64,000 nt of DNA from Amylostereum areolatum (lineage: Eukaryota > Basidiomycota > Agaricomycetes > Russulales > Stereaceae), in the NCBI GenBank assembly GCA_012932865.1, contig SAXG01000043.1, positions 329,174-393,173 on the forward strand, given 5' to 3'. How positions within the stretch are numbered: the first letter of the stretch is position 1; every line of letters begins with the position of its first letter. Shown here piece by piece: positions 43,261-54,464 of the stretch. A model generated the notes under the pieces. It had not been told where the DNA came from and ran no database searches. It was given only the letters and a program-made list of their open reading frames with translations. Made by a program: the position numbers and the translations under genes.

Positions 43261-43814
43261 AGGCGACGAGGCCAAGGCAGTGGTGGGAGTAGGGAGGGAG
43301 GGACGACGACGGTGGGAGTGGTGGTGGGAGTGATGAGAGAAGGTGTGCGCTGGCACGGTGAGTGAAGTAGCCGCGTGAGTGAGTCAGCTATCCCACGGTT
43401 AAATGGCTTTAGGGCAGGCTTGATTTAGCCTTCAGGCAAATCCCGAGGCTCGCACGGCAAGGTGCGAGAAGTTGCCGAGTTTACCGGAGTTTCCTTAACC
43501 GGCCAAACCGCGGAAGAAGCTAACTGTCTATCAATTGCCATCAAACTCTCTAACTCAATGTGTCAAGTTGCTCATGCCCCTGCATCCTGGAATAAGCTCC
43601 CGATATACGGTTTCGAGACAGACTACATAACCCGTAAATTGGCTCTGGCCTCAACCTGTTTTCCAGTGTTCTATTCAAAGCGCCGAAGTCACCGTGATGG
43701 ACACCTCGTTTCTCGCCTGGAGTGACTTTGTACAAAAGACCACGATGATGTCGACTCTGTCCTGCATCTGTCCTTCAAACCGTCCCCTCCTACCTTCAAC
43801 CACGCCGGGAATCG

Positions 43815-44693
43815 ATGCAATCTCCGCTCTTCATCACACCCCTCACTGGCTCTGGCTCTTGCCCCCCTCTCCTCCCTCCCTCTAATCCTCCGATCGCGCA
43901 CACTCAGGGTGGGCCCACGGTTCCGCTCGTGGTGGTGACCCCGGACACGTCCGCTCAGCGCGGTGAAGGTCAACTCGTGTCTGAGTCTCAAGAACGTCGC
44001 GATGACTTGCTCGACGCGTACTATCCCATCGCCGCGCATTCCCCACAAGCTGCCGCCGAACATGTCCCCTACACTCTCCCTCCCCCAGGCATCGGCGCGG
44101 ACGATCCCCCTTACCAGGCTCTTAGGGTGCGTTTCTTATTCTTTGCGTCCTATACCGTCGGCCAATCCCTTGAACAGACCGCTCAGCCCGCTGCGCCTGT
44201 CGAGTCCAGTGGATTCCCCATCGGACAATCCTACCCCTACCCCTACATATCCCAGGCGGCGCAGCAGCAGCCGGCGCCACCAACTCCTTATCCTTACGGC
44301 TATCCGCCCTACTACCCTCCCTCGTCCTACTCTTATGCTCCTGCTCCTTACCCGTACGCACACCCTCCCCCTCCCCCTCCGCCATCTCTCCCCTCCTACT
44401 CGGGAAACGCGCCCTCGTCCTCGAACGCGCCTTTCACCGGGCCCCTCGAGTTGAACCAAGGAGACTGGAACGTGGCCAGGGAGTCAAGCTCGTCGGGAGG
44501 CGGACGCATTCCCTCCGACGCCAAAGGGAAACGCGCTTCAACATCCAAGCCGTACTGTCGTCCCCGTCCAGGGCGGCCCTCGAACAAAGCTGACGACGTC
44601 GCCGTGATCCCCACGGCGGGCGGGTACATCATGGTGATTTATGTGCCCGTAGACGAAGTCGATTCTGTCGACTCGGAGGAGCAGCCCGTTTGA
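43815..44693 (+). CDS. Tyr/Pro-rich low-complexity protein
   Basis: 292 codons from ATG 43815 to TGA 44691-44693. The middle (about residues 130-200) is Tyr/Pro-rich with YPYPYIS, PYPYGYPPYYPPSSYSYAPA and a run of seven or more Pro. The C-terminus is basic with RPRPGRPSNK, an AT-hook-like core, then VAVIPTAGGYIMVIYVPVDE and an acidic end. Bases 44126-44176 (GTGCGT..ACAG, 51 nt) could be a phase-neutral intron. Such prion-like composition is seen in fungal RNA-binding and transcription proteins, but no folded domain is visible. Confidence 0.55.
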   Translation: MQSPLFITPLTGSGSCPPLLPPSNPPIAHTQGGPTVPLVVVTPDTSAQRGEGQLVSESQERRDDLLDAYYPIAAHSPQAAAEHVPYTLPPPGIGADDPPYQALRVRFLFFASYTVGQSLEQTAQPAAPVESSGFPIGQSYPYPYISQAAQQQPAPPTPYPYGYPPYYPPSSYSYAPAPYPYAHPPPPPPPSLPSYSGNAPSSSNAPFTGPLELNQGDWNVARESSSSGGGRIPSDAKGKRASTSKPYCRPRPGRPSNKADDVAVIPTAGGYIMVIYVPVDEVDSVDSEEQPV

Positions 44694-45241
44694 GGATGCC
44701 TTTGGGAGTTGAAGGAAATTTTCGGAGGCGCGTCGTGTGAATCTGAGAGAGCCTGTAGCGCGCCCTAGGATCCACTCATGGTCTGTAACGGTCGTTTTTT
44801 TTTTCGTTTATCGCACGTATCCCTACCTCGTTCGTTCTTGCTTCTCTCGACCTCTCGATACTTGCTATTTGCTGTGATGTACGCTGTGTTTTCCATCGTT
44901 TTGTACTGCTTTCTATGCTGGTCTTCGCTTTCGATCCGTCGCCCGCTGTAATATTTACCTTGGGTGCTGGTCGTCGAATCACATCCACACTGTCAATTTA
45001 TTATACCCTACTTACCGTGCCAACGCGCCATTCGATATGTGTCAATCGTCCGCCGCATCCTGGGTTCAAGTTTATATCCACAGCAACGCGGTTACAGAGA
45101 CAATGCAAGGGGGTTTATGGAGAGCGTACGGTATGAGCAGTAAGGAACCCGTATCATATATAGTAGCTATCGCCAGCCTCTCAAACTCTCTTGACACCCC
45201 TGACGACGTGCGCCTAGCACACCCGCACGCTATCCGTCATC

Positions 45242-45490
45242 ATGGACGCGCACGACATCGCCCGCGCTTTATTGAGCAGTGATCCCCACAGAAGCCTTTC
45301 GGACTTCCAGCGCAGGGGGGGAGAGCTGACGGAGGCGGTGTTGCTCGCAGCACCGGCGCGGGCACGACGAGTATGGTCGGCGTTCGACTCGTGGTCGAAG
45401 GAACTTGAGGACCTTGGCTCAGGCGCCACATCAACGAGTCGAACCGTGCCGTGTAGGCATTGCCTCCCAGTCGCTGCAAAGAGAGTATGA
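45242..45490 (+). CDS. short hypothetical protein
   Basis: 82 codons from an ATG in context CATCATGG. Helical reading with SLSDFQRRGGELTEAVLLAA and RRVWSAFDSWSKELEDLGSG, then a low-quality tail, so an intron after about 45420 is likely and the gene may extend. TATATAG lies at about 45158, some 85 bp upstream. No family recognised. Confidence 0.35.
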   Translation: MDAHDIARALLSSDPHRSLSDFQRRGGELTEAVLLAAPARARRVWSAFDSWSKELEDLGSGATSTSRTVPCRHCLPVAAKRV

Positions 45491-45729
45491 GCACGATGAC
45501 ATAGTAAAGAGGCGGGCGGAAGAGGCGGGATGCACATCAGGTTGGCGAAGGCGTCTTGATCTCCTTGACCGAAAAACGTCCAGCAAGATTCTTCGCGAGC
45601 GTGCGCGTCCGGAAGTCCCGCGCGTCAGCGAACCTGCCCTGCGCTACCCCGCCTGAATGAAGCGGAGCGACTCGTGGATGTCCGCCTGGCCGATCGACTA
45701 GAAGTCGAGACGCCATTGAACCGGGTCTA

Positions 45730-46420
45730 AGCAGATGCAGGTCAGCCCGCGTCCGCTCAGCGAAAGATGAGACAGGCACATACCCTGAAAATCATCATCA
45801 AGAAGTGGGTGCCACCGGCGGACCTCGCGCATCGCGCGGTGCTCATCCTGAACGAAGCGGAGGGGCGACTTGGACTTGGGCATGATCTTGAAACCAAGCT
45901 CGATGTTGTCGGTGGCGCGCCGGGAGACCATGCCGAAACACCTTGAGCAAACTTCTCGTGGATGTCAAAATCGGTGATGTTGAAGACGTGGCCGGAGGGC
46001 ACCGTCAATGGAAGCATTTGAACAGGGGCGCACGGGAGTTGCAGAGTGGACGAGAGCAAGGGTGACCGCCTCTTGGTGGCATGGAGGAAGGCAGAAGGCG
46101 GGCTTGTTGAAGGCGGGCGAGAATGGGAGAGTAGAGACGCGGGTCTCTGCGGGAAAAGTAGTACAAGAGAGAAAGGGATGAAGATGGGCCTCAGGAAGTC
46201 GTAGTCGTGGAAGATGGCTGGGGTGGGGCGTTTGGAGCGGAAGCCAGGAGTAGGGACCGGCCCACCGCCTCGCGATGCGTCCTTGGCGACGCTCTTCGCG
46301 CCGTTGGATGTGCTGGTGGACGTCACGGTGTAAGTGGGTACGTCTATTGAGGAGAAACATGCAACATACAAAGTGGAAGAGCTTGGCTTCGCGCGAAAGT
46401 CGCCTGGGGGGGTGGATGTT
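45730..46420 (-). CDS. uncharacterised gene fragment
   Basis: The minus strand has a segment with SNGAKSVAKDASRGGGPVPT and IFHDYDFLRPIF near 46330-46190, then (after a Pro/Ser-rich stretch that may be an intron) GHVFNITDFDIHEKFAQG near 46010-45955. In another frame MVSRRATDNIELGFKIMPKS and REVRRWHPLLDDDFQG follow near 45930-45780. The frame change near 45945 is unexplained. I do not recognise the family. Boundaries are approximate. Confidence 0.3.
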
Positions 46421-47077
46421 GCGATGACATATACTCGAGGAGAACCGAAGGGCTCCTGAAAACTTCCTTCAGAACGGAGATATAACGAATAAAAGAGCAG
46501 CACGCACCGGAATGATCGGGGATGCAGAACGATAGATGACGATAGACGTAAGTTACTGGAATCGTAAGGTACGAGTTTGGATCGCGAAAGGTTGAGGAAG
46601 GTGAGGAAGTCGAGGACTGGCGAGGGAGTTGAAGGTATCCGAGCACTTGGATGCCAAGAGTTCAAGGACGGGTTCTCTCCATCTCGCTCGCATACTTATG
46701 CCTATATCCATCGCATGTCAGACGACAACCCAAACCGCCGTGAAAAATCGATGAGACTCACCAGACTGAAACAAAGCGCGCCATCCTCGGCCTACTTAGC
46801 ATCGTGCGAGGGGCATTGTTTTCAAATCAAGACTGGCTTAGATTGAAAGCGAAGGCGAGAACGGTCTTGACATGAAAATCAGTGGCCTCCGAGGATGATT
46901 GACCTGCGACGCGAGTCGCGACTGCCTATGGTGCGGGACACCTACATGCCACATGTTTTGTACAACTTACATAAGCGGCAATAGCCCCCTGGACCCGGCG
47001 CTTAAAATACGAAATAAGTGGGAGATAGCTCTACGGGGTTAGGGTGACTTATAGAGCGCTTTTGCAAGCGATTTAGG

Positions 47078-47472
47078 GTTGATTGAAGACTCTCGCTGCG
47101 GGCGCTTACAGCGCTTCCAGAACGACGCGTGTCGCGCTGCATCGTGTCGTCGAGCCCGGACGCGGAACGGGATGGCGGCGCTACTTCTTGCCTGATTAGG
47201 CAGGTGGACCGCTGCCGTCAACGTCTGTTCGCGTTTGCTCTCTTTGCACACCCACGTTTGGCGCGAGACGTGAGATTTGACAAGTACTGTACTATATCTA
47301 TGCGATAGAGGTGTTCTGGGACCCGCAGATGGCGTAGAGCCCCTAGCCCTGAAGGGATATTTCACCCTGTTTCCAAATCGGGAAGGAGGGCGCGGCGCGC
47401 GGGAAAAAAATCGATCATCTCAACATATTCTGGAAGCGCTGTAAGCGCCCGCAGCGAGAGTCTTCAATCAAC
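47078..47472. mobile_element. MITE-like element with perfect 45-bp terminal inverted repeats
   Basis: Left arm 47078-47122 and right arm 47428-47472 are perfect reverse complements over 45 bp, starting GTTGATTGAAGACTCTCGCT. The 305-bp interior has no gene. Size, perfect ends and lack of coding capacity are what a miniature inverted-repeat transposable element shows. No clear target-site duplication is visible next to the ends, so the class is unknown. Flanking 46670-47077 and 47473-47965 hold no supported gene. Confidence 0.8.
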
Positions 47473-47965
47473 TTAATGTCCCAAATAGGAAAGTATTACG
47501 TCAGTGGCAATCACGGCCTGAAGAGTTTCTTTATTTTTCACCTTGGTGACAAACCCTCTAGCAGTTTCGAAGTACTCTACTAATGCATCATTTTGGCTAA
47601 AGGGATAACAGATTGGGTCAAAACTGTGGGCTCACATAAGCTTGTACAAAATATGTGGTCTGTAGGTGTCCCGCACCATACGAGGATCAGAACCCGAGTG
47701 AAAATCGGGTACATGACGTCTGTTACAGTGAGCGGGAGATCGATCGAAGGCTGAAATGCGCGCTGGGGGTCTATGTAGGAGGGAGTGAAGTCGTCGTTGA
47801 ACGCCAGTGATGATGACGATACAGTGTACACTCGACCAGGGCAGGCCCGTCAAGACAATGGGGACCGTGGGAATAGTGTACGGCACGTGCTCCGCAGCCG
47901 ACCGTCGTGCACGGTGCGCGGCTACTTACGTCACCGACATTGTGACGGGTTCCAGCTGTTCCGCC

Positions 47966-49028
47966 ATGGTGAGCGTCCTAGTTATCGGAGCTTCAGGTAT
48001 ACCGCATATCTATACTACATTTTTGGATGGAACTGATCGCTTGTAGGCAACGTCGGCTCCGCCGTGATGCGGTCATGCTTGGAGAGAAAGCACGACGTGA
48101 CTGCGTTCTTGCGTTCGCCGTCAAAGCTCCCTGAAGATCTGAAGTCACACGTGAACCTGCGCGTCGTGGAGGGAGACGCTACATCGGTAGAGGCGCTTGT
48201 CAAGGCAATGTCAGGTGAGTGTAAAACAGAACGATTGTCTTCTGTTTAAGTCTGGCTACGAGAGACTAGGTGAGTGAACTTCCTCGAGGTCCCGTACGAT
48301 TGTGAGTCGTTGACCCCGATTCGTCCCTTCATACGCGTTTCAAACAGGCCAGGATGCCGTCGTGCAAGCCGTCGTCTACGGCTCGACAATGCCTTGGGGA
48401 ACTTCCGACAGCGAAAAAGTCGTCAGGAGCGTTGTTTCCGCTGCGAAGCGGGTCCAGTCTTCCCGCTCTGCAGACGCGCGGACATTGCGGCTGTGGGCAC
48501 TGTCGGGTCAGGTTCTTCTGGATATTCCCGAGGGAGGTGGGAAAATCGAGGGCGACATAATCCCTATCCATCCAGAACATTACGCAAACTACGCATACAT
48601 CCTCCAGAACGCGAGTGAACTGGACTGGTCGCTGCTGTGTCCAGGCAAAATCGACTATGCGGAGGTGATTGCGCGCATCTCTGTCACAGTGGGCCTCGAG
48701 GTCTTCTAACACTCTGTATAGCCCGTGGGCCCGGTTGTACGGACAATCGACTACGTCGGCTTATGGCATCGCCCTTCTCTCATTGGTCAAATTCCTTTCA
48801 TCGGTAAGTCGTCGCTGCCGCCGTCTGTGGGTCGGTGAGACTTGTGGACCGTCTGGGCTTATGCTTCGCCGCACAGGCCCTGTTTTGAACGTCCTTTACA
48901 ACTTTTGGTGTCAACGCCTCTCTTATAAGTCCGTCGGCGACTTCTTAGCGGACAATCTCGGGCCTGGAGGTGATATGCGCGGGAAACGCGTGGGTCTGCT
49001 CGAGGATCCGAGAATAAAAGTGCACTGA
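47966..49028 (+). CDS. NAD(P)-binding (NmrA / atypical SDR-like) protein
   Basis: Five exons: 47966-47996, 48047-48214, 48348-48664, 48722-48803, 48877-49028, with GT..AG introns of 50-133 nt. The protein opens with SVLVIGASGNVGSAVMRSCL, a GxxGxxG Rossmann nucleotide-binding motif, followed by VTAFLRSPSKLPE and VVEGDATSVEAL, the usual second strand and acidic turn. The middle has AVVQAVVYGSTMPWG and SLLCPGKIDYAE. The C-terminal reading SYKSVGDFLADNLGPGG then GKRVGL matches the end of many fungal NAD(P)-binding proteins. The canonical YxxxK pair of classical SDRs is not evident, which suits the atypical or NmrA-like group. Substrate unknown. Confidence 0.8.
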
Positions 49029-49433
49029 GCCTTGCAGACCGTTCGAGGTGACTTGCACCGAAATGTATAAGTATCAAGGGTTATTGCCTATAAGGGCGCA
49101 TGTTCTCGCCTTGGGGGATTGCGTCAGTGCTCGCGGGAAACACGCCTAGTCAACGTGCAGTCCCCGACGACGTCATGTACGACCTCGAGGCTGACTCGAG
49201 GTCGAGTGCACTTTAGAAGTCTGACACGACGCTTCGCCTGCCCCCAGGTCTGAACCTCTCAAATCGGGCGCACGGAATCCCACAATCACAATCAGCTCGG
49301 ACAAGCACTGGCTAGAGTATTTGGAATACTGGTGCCGCGATGGCCCTCCGCCCCACCTGCCCGCGACCCTACAAAAGCCCTCACGCTCTGACGTGTGCAA
49401 GCCAGTTTCTCTCACCCTCGTACCGACTTTCAG

Positions 49434-50245
49434 ATGTCCAACACTGTCACGATATCCACCCAGCGCAAAACGGTCTCTGCATCTCCGCCTTGCCAGCCAT
49501 CCCCCAGTCTCCGCTACGACGCCGACGACGAAGGCGTGTTCAAGCCTCCCCTCGGCGAGTCGTCCAACCACAATCGCGACATCCTCCCCGGCGACGTACG
49601 CGTATTCCTTGTGTCCATTGCGCCGCACAATAACCTACCTAGCCCCTGTAGATTGTCCGTAAATCGGCTTCGGGAAACGCACACGTCATGGCCATGCACA
49701 GGACCAATTTCACGCAGCTCAAGGACCGGTTCCGGCCCCAGAATCTCGCCAACGCGAACGCGACATCCACCGCCACCGCCTCTTCCGATAAACCGAGGAC
49801 CGTCATGTTGACCCCCTCCACGGCTCGCGTCACCGACGAAGCGCGCCGACTGCTCGAAACGCAGCTGGCGGAGGCGCGTGTCCAGCTCGAGCGCAACACG
49901 TCGTACATCCGTTCGCTCGAGGCGGGCAAGGCGAAGCTCGCGAAGGACCTCGAAGAGCTTTCGCGGGCGGCGCGGAAAGAGCGCGCCCAGGACGTAGAAA
50001 GTGAGAATAAAGAAAAGAAGGCGGCGGAGGCGGAGGCGAGGGCGCGAAGGGCGGAGGAGGCGCTGGAGAGGGAGAAGAGGAGGCGGGAAGTCGCGGAGAT
50101 CGAGGCGAGGAAGGTGCGGGCGGAGATGAGGGACATGGGAAGGAAAGTCGAGGATTTGGAGGGGAAATTGGAGGCGGCGGTAAGGGAGAAGAGGGAGATG
50201 GAGGAATCGTTGGCGAAGCTGGCGAGTGGGGACGGGAGTCTCTGA
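49434..50245 (+). CDS. coiled-coil protein
   Basis: Exon 1 is 49434-49595 (54 codons, SVSASPPCQPSPSLRYDADD). A 56-nt GTACGC..TGTAG intron (49596-49651) follows. Exon 2 is 49652-50245, and the join keeps frame. About 250 residues. The N-terminal third is polar and disordered. From roughly residue 110 to the end it is an unbroken, highly charged coiled coil (RRLLETQLAEARVQLERNTS, KRRREVAEIEARKVRAEMRD). Likely a structural or scaffold protein, but no family assigned. It ends 95 bp from the F-box pseudogene on the opposite strand. Confidence 0.75.
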
Positions 50246-50340
50246 CCGGCCCCGAAAAACATTTATCTGATTTCAGATCTTAACTCCCATTCACCTCCAT
50301 GACCTGGTCATGCATGTACACGGGGACACAGAGACACATA

Positions 50341-52092
50341 TTATATGCTAAACACATGGACTTTGCGCACTGGTTTCCCGTCCTCTGTCGTTGCACCTTC
50401 CTGCGTTCCCCGCACCGCGTAAGTTTTTGCAGAACAGGTGAAAGGCAGTCGACGTACCGGGATTATGATAAGCGCGTCCTCTGCCAGCATCAAACGTGTC
50501 GCACTTTTCACCTCGAAAGGAGGCGCGTATTCGGCGGTCGTGCACTCCAAGAAGGTGTCGATAAACAGATTTTCCGGGTGGTCATCGGATAGCCATTCCT
50601 TCTCGATGCGCCCGGTCAGCGTTTCTGTCCGCGTCCCGGCTTTCGAGGCTCTGCGCACGCGCCAGGGATGGAAGTCGTAAATTTTCATTAGGTCGGGCTG
50701 AACGAGCTTCACGGCGCGACAGCCGCATCCCGTCTCGGCGAGTGAAGAGCCAGAGGGGATTCGTGGCCTGACGAGGATGTTTCCGGGGGCCCACTCATTC
50801 CACGGCACCCTGAGCGGCTCTGGGCCAGTGTCCTTGGAAGATGCACGGGAAGCCGAGATGTACTTCGTTACGACGGATGACAGAATGATAAACTCAAGGT
50901 CCAGAAGAGCAGATTTGAACCAAAAAGAAGGCGTGCCATGGAGCAGACGAACCTCACTGTGTGAGGAGAAAAAATGGCCTTTGTGCGGATTTCCTCTCGT
51001 CCCTCCAGGAAGCGCACTAAGTGTGGATGTATAATACCTGATGCCATCCCGAGACGGAGGAAACAGAAGGCTGAGGATTTGGTCTTCGGGAGCGAGTTCC
51101 TCTTCTCCTTCAGTAGCCAGGCAATCATAGACCGCCAGGACGGCCCGGGCATCCCCCGTCAGGTCAAGATCCTCAAGCATGAGAACATATCCGTCCTCGA
51201 ACAAGCATGGATGAATGCCCCATTCGGCCTCCTTAAAAATCGGATAGCTATGAGGTTCACCGTGTAGAATTATCATAAACCATCAACGCACCATCGTGTT
51301 TCCCGTGTGCCAATTGTAAACAATAGCACTTGACCCACCCCCGGACGCGTCCGAAAACCCAGAGGTATATTTCCCAAGGACATCCGGGAATGGCCCGTAA
51401 TCAAGATCAATGTCGAAGTCCTGTGGCTTCGGATGAGGCAGCCCAGAGGATGCAGAGCGCATTTCGATCCTGATAATATCGATTGGTCCCCAAGCCCGTC
51501 GAGTCATCAGAATCCTACGATCGGTGAAAGAACAGCAGACATGCACCTTTCAACACAGAACATAAGAAGAAGATCCTCAGACGGTTCTATTAAAACGCGG
51601 AACACCTCGTCGGATGGGAATGCCAATCGCAGCGGCCGTGCTTCGACTCCGCGCAACTGCGAAGGGATTTGCCAGATGTGCACAAAGTGCGGTTCGACGG
51701 CCACGAGAAACCCTCCGGACACGCCATGCATATTCGCATGGCCCGGAAACGTGACCACGCGCTCGTCCGACCAAGTGAGGGTTCGCTAGGCCGAATGGTA
51801 CGCGTCGAGATGCCGACCGCGCTAGACGAGCGAGAGCGTGCTGTTTTGTCCGTCTTCCATCCTCGACGCCTCAAGCGCGAGGATGTATTTGAGCGATGTG
51901 GTGTTGTCGATCAAGATCTTAAGTCTCCGACAGGCCTGCAGAAAACAGAAGTCAGCGGGTGCGAAAGCAAAAAACACAGCATGTAAGACTCACCAGCATG
52001 CAGGCAACGAGCGTAAAGGCATCCAGAAGCTCCAAAACGCCAGCGAGGAGCTCAGTTGGAAGTGTCGTGAGTCGGTCGGGGGGTCTAGTCAT
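50341..52092 (-). pseudogene. F-box protein paralogue with two stop codons
   Basis: Exons on the minus strand: 52092-51994, a second exon ending near 51540, 51469-51292, 51231-50458 and 50400-50341. They match the gene at 59353-61129 exon by exon. The N-terminus has the F-box-type LPTELLAGVLELLDAFTLVA. Exon 2 carries TAG at 51824-51822 and TAG at 51788-51786, where the intact copy has GAG and TGG. Later exons remain open and similar (WNEWAPGNILV, TETLTGRIE). The acceptor of exon 4 has moved relative to its partner. F-box proteins normally link substrates to SCF ubiquitin ligase, but this copy should not make a full product. Confidence 0.88.
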
Positions 52093-52978
52093 CTAACCCG
52101 CCCGTCAGAACCCTACGGATATTTCTCAGATGACCAAAATAACACCCTACCAGGGCCCTACCTTTCGCTCAGTATGGTGCATCCGCCGCTTGTGCCACTC
52201 AGCTCCGGAAATGCCACTGCCACCAATGCTCGGGGTCAGCGAGAGCTGAACAAGTACTGTGTGCCGTAGCCTTTATATTGGATATCCACACCTACAAGTC
52301 AGCCGGACTTTATTCGTAGAGTTTTCGATTAATTGGCGGAATACGGCTGTTGAAGGTCCAGGTGATGTGGAGATGAACGAAGAGGAGGACGGCCCGGTAC
52401 CTGGTACCGGTACTTACTACCCAGCGTACTACATCATTTCAGACGCGCAAGAAGCAGAAGCAGAAATACATTCCGCTTGTCAGAGGTACGCGCGCCGGGA
52501 TGTGTGACTCCTGCAGCGTCTCCCAAGTCAGAACTGTGCTTGACTGGAAGGGTGGAGTCTGACCGTTGGATGGACAATAGGTACGTAGATATGAACCGGT
52601 GTTCGAGAAGGACACGCCGAGTGAACGTGCCAGCCAGGCGCAGTCCCCGAAGACGTCATGCACGGTCCCAAGGACAGGTCCTAAGGGGTATTGGGTCCCC
52701 GAGGGGAACCTTCATAAACCCACATCCTCGGACATGTCCATCCCAACTTCCCTCTATCCGGGGGCTCGAGATAACTTACCAGCGGAACTCCATCTCTACG
52801 TCTCCCCCGTGCTCTCCATCTCTCGCTCGAGCCTGCTCCACGACACGGATAGCAAGGACGCGGTCAGATTTCCCATTTGCAAGTCATTGAAACGTGCGCA
52901 TACCTTTTGTGCCAGACCCGACCTATCACGACGTGCGTAGTCAGTGCGGGTTGCTTGTAAGCCGGACGGGGACATATT

Positions 52979-53266
52979 ATGGCGATGGAGAAACCCGATT
53001 ACAAGAAGCTCAAAGACCGGGTGAAGCGGCAAAATGCCGATCCCGCGACCGTGCCCTCCTTCAGCTACACCAGCACCATCACTAGCACCAGCACCAGCAA
53101 CACCAGCACCAGCACTAGCGCGAATACGAGCACAAACACGAACACGACCACCTCTACTAGCACGGAGACACGCGCTACGACAGTCGAAGGATCGGGCGGA
53201 GAAGCCGCGGGAGGCTCTGAAGATGAAGAAGAGGAGGAGCAAAGTACTAGCAGTGCGCTGAAGTAG
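52979..53266 (+). CDS. Ser/Thr/Asn-rich small protein, left copy
   Basis: 95 codons. The start AMEKPDYKKLKDRVKRQNAD is basic and helical. It is followed by about 35 residues of (Thr/Ser)-(Asn/Ser/Thr) dipeptide-like repeat, and an acidic end (EDEEEEEQSTS). It is a clear paralogue of the gene at 58061-58456, divergently arranged with an F-box gene in both places. The stop comes earlier than in the right copy. Function is unknown. The conserved head suggests the gene is real and the repeat is a flexible linker. Confidence 0.6.
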   Translation: MAMEKPDYKKLKDRVKRQNADPATVPSFSYTSTITSTSTSNTSTSTSANTSTNTNTTTSTSTETRATTVEGSGGEAAGGSEDEEEEEQSTSSALK

Positions 53267-53540
53267 TAAGGCGACTGGTGAGGTTGGCGAACGGGGGTGG
53301 GGATCTGGGAAGATCACCAAGCTATGTGATCGGGTGGCAGGTGATTTTAGCGAGTGTTTGAGGGGCGGTCCCTTTCAATGGGGCTCATACTGTCTATTCG
53401 TCGATGGACTTAGATACGGTACATTCTACCTCGTACATATCTGCGTCACGGGAAAACTTAGCCTGGTACATAGATCAAGATTTTGTGTGGGAAAACATAC
53501 AACTTTACGAGAGCACACACACTAGGAGTACTCGCGTCGA

Positions 53541-54464
53541 CGACACAGGGCGTACTCGGAGGGCACCGAGCGTGGAGGTGTAGGGGTGGGCCAAAGGACC
53601 TGTCTGGCCTCTCTGAAGTCGTCGTCCTCGCGTTCCTTGGCGGCCGCGCGATGGCGGTCTTCAGACGATGCCCCTGAGCATTCTGCACAATATAAGATAG
53701 TCGGCGGACGAACCCTCGGAGTATGTGCTCGACTGAGAATTAGCAGGATGATACGGATGAGAGCACTGTAGGTAAGGGAGGGCCATGGGTGCGATGAGAC
53801 GGTGGGCAGCTACTGAACAACTCCCACACCTGAGTTGGATCTTTTATACTCCCCCGGGCCCTCCATTTCGGGAGGCGTACGAGTATAACAGGGAAAAACA
53901 TAGCCTCAGCCAAAGATGATGATCATATGCCACGTACCGAACACAAAACTGGGGCTTCGAGTGCTTGGAGAGGAACAGTTCATCATATCCTAGCGACCAT
54001 GAGTGCCCGATGGGTGCCTTCCCGACAGCAGTACTTACGCATAGCCCATCTTCACCAGTAGGTATGTTCTCCCCTCTCGGCGCCGAGGACGCGTGTACTG
54101 TTCAGAAGAGGAGACTAGGTTTACCACATCAGTTGCATGTCCTTTGCTTGGAACTGTCAGGAAAGGGCCGGTGTTTGCGTATACCAATACTTACACTGCT
54201 TGGTAGCTGTGAGGCGGGTGTGGTTTTTTCCCTGTGCTCGAATTTGCTAGAGAGGTACGCCATGTTCTGAAAGACAGCGGAAGCATCGCAGATTCGCAGT
54301 ATCGAACAGTGGGCAGAAGAGCGTGGCTGCGAGAACGGTGATCACGGTATGAAAGCGAAGAGGAATTCGAGCGCGCGAGTCGCGGGAACCGCGCGCGGCG
54401 CGCCGCTGAGCGGCCGACGATATTCCAACTTGCTTCCCACCCTCATGGGCTCGCGCTCGTCGAC
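53541..54464. other. spacer between duplication arm and FIG4
   Basis: No gene supported. Short open frames only. FIG4's promoter should lie in the last few hundred bases; I see no clear TATA box. Confidence 0.5.

Larger units (their letters stand above)
50341..53540. repeat. left arm of an inverted segmental duplication
   Basis: Carries the F-box paralogue (minus) and, 886 bp away, the divergent Ser/Thr/Asn-rich small gene (plus). Paralogous in inverted order to 57835-61129. Shared non-coding landmarks include ACGTCATGCACGGTCCCA near 52650 and GTGGGAAAACATACA near 53487, with counterparts at 58770 and 57955. Confidence 0.85.

Noticed and set aside
42433..43365. Several 200-300 codon Pro/Ser/Arg-rich frames, both strands
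   Set aside because: All lie in the GGCGAGAC minisatellite and are open in several frames at once.
47036..47080. TTAGGG-like sequences suggesting interstitial telomere repeats
   Set aside because: Only two isolated matches, not tandem, next to a MITE-like end.
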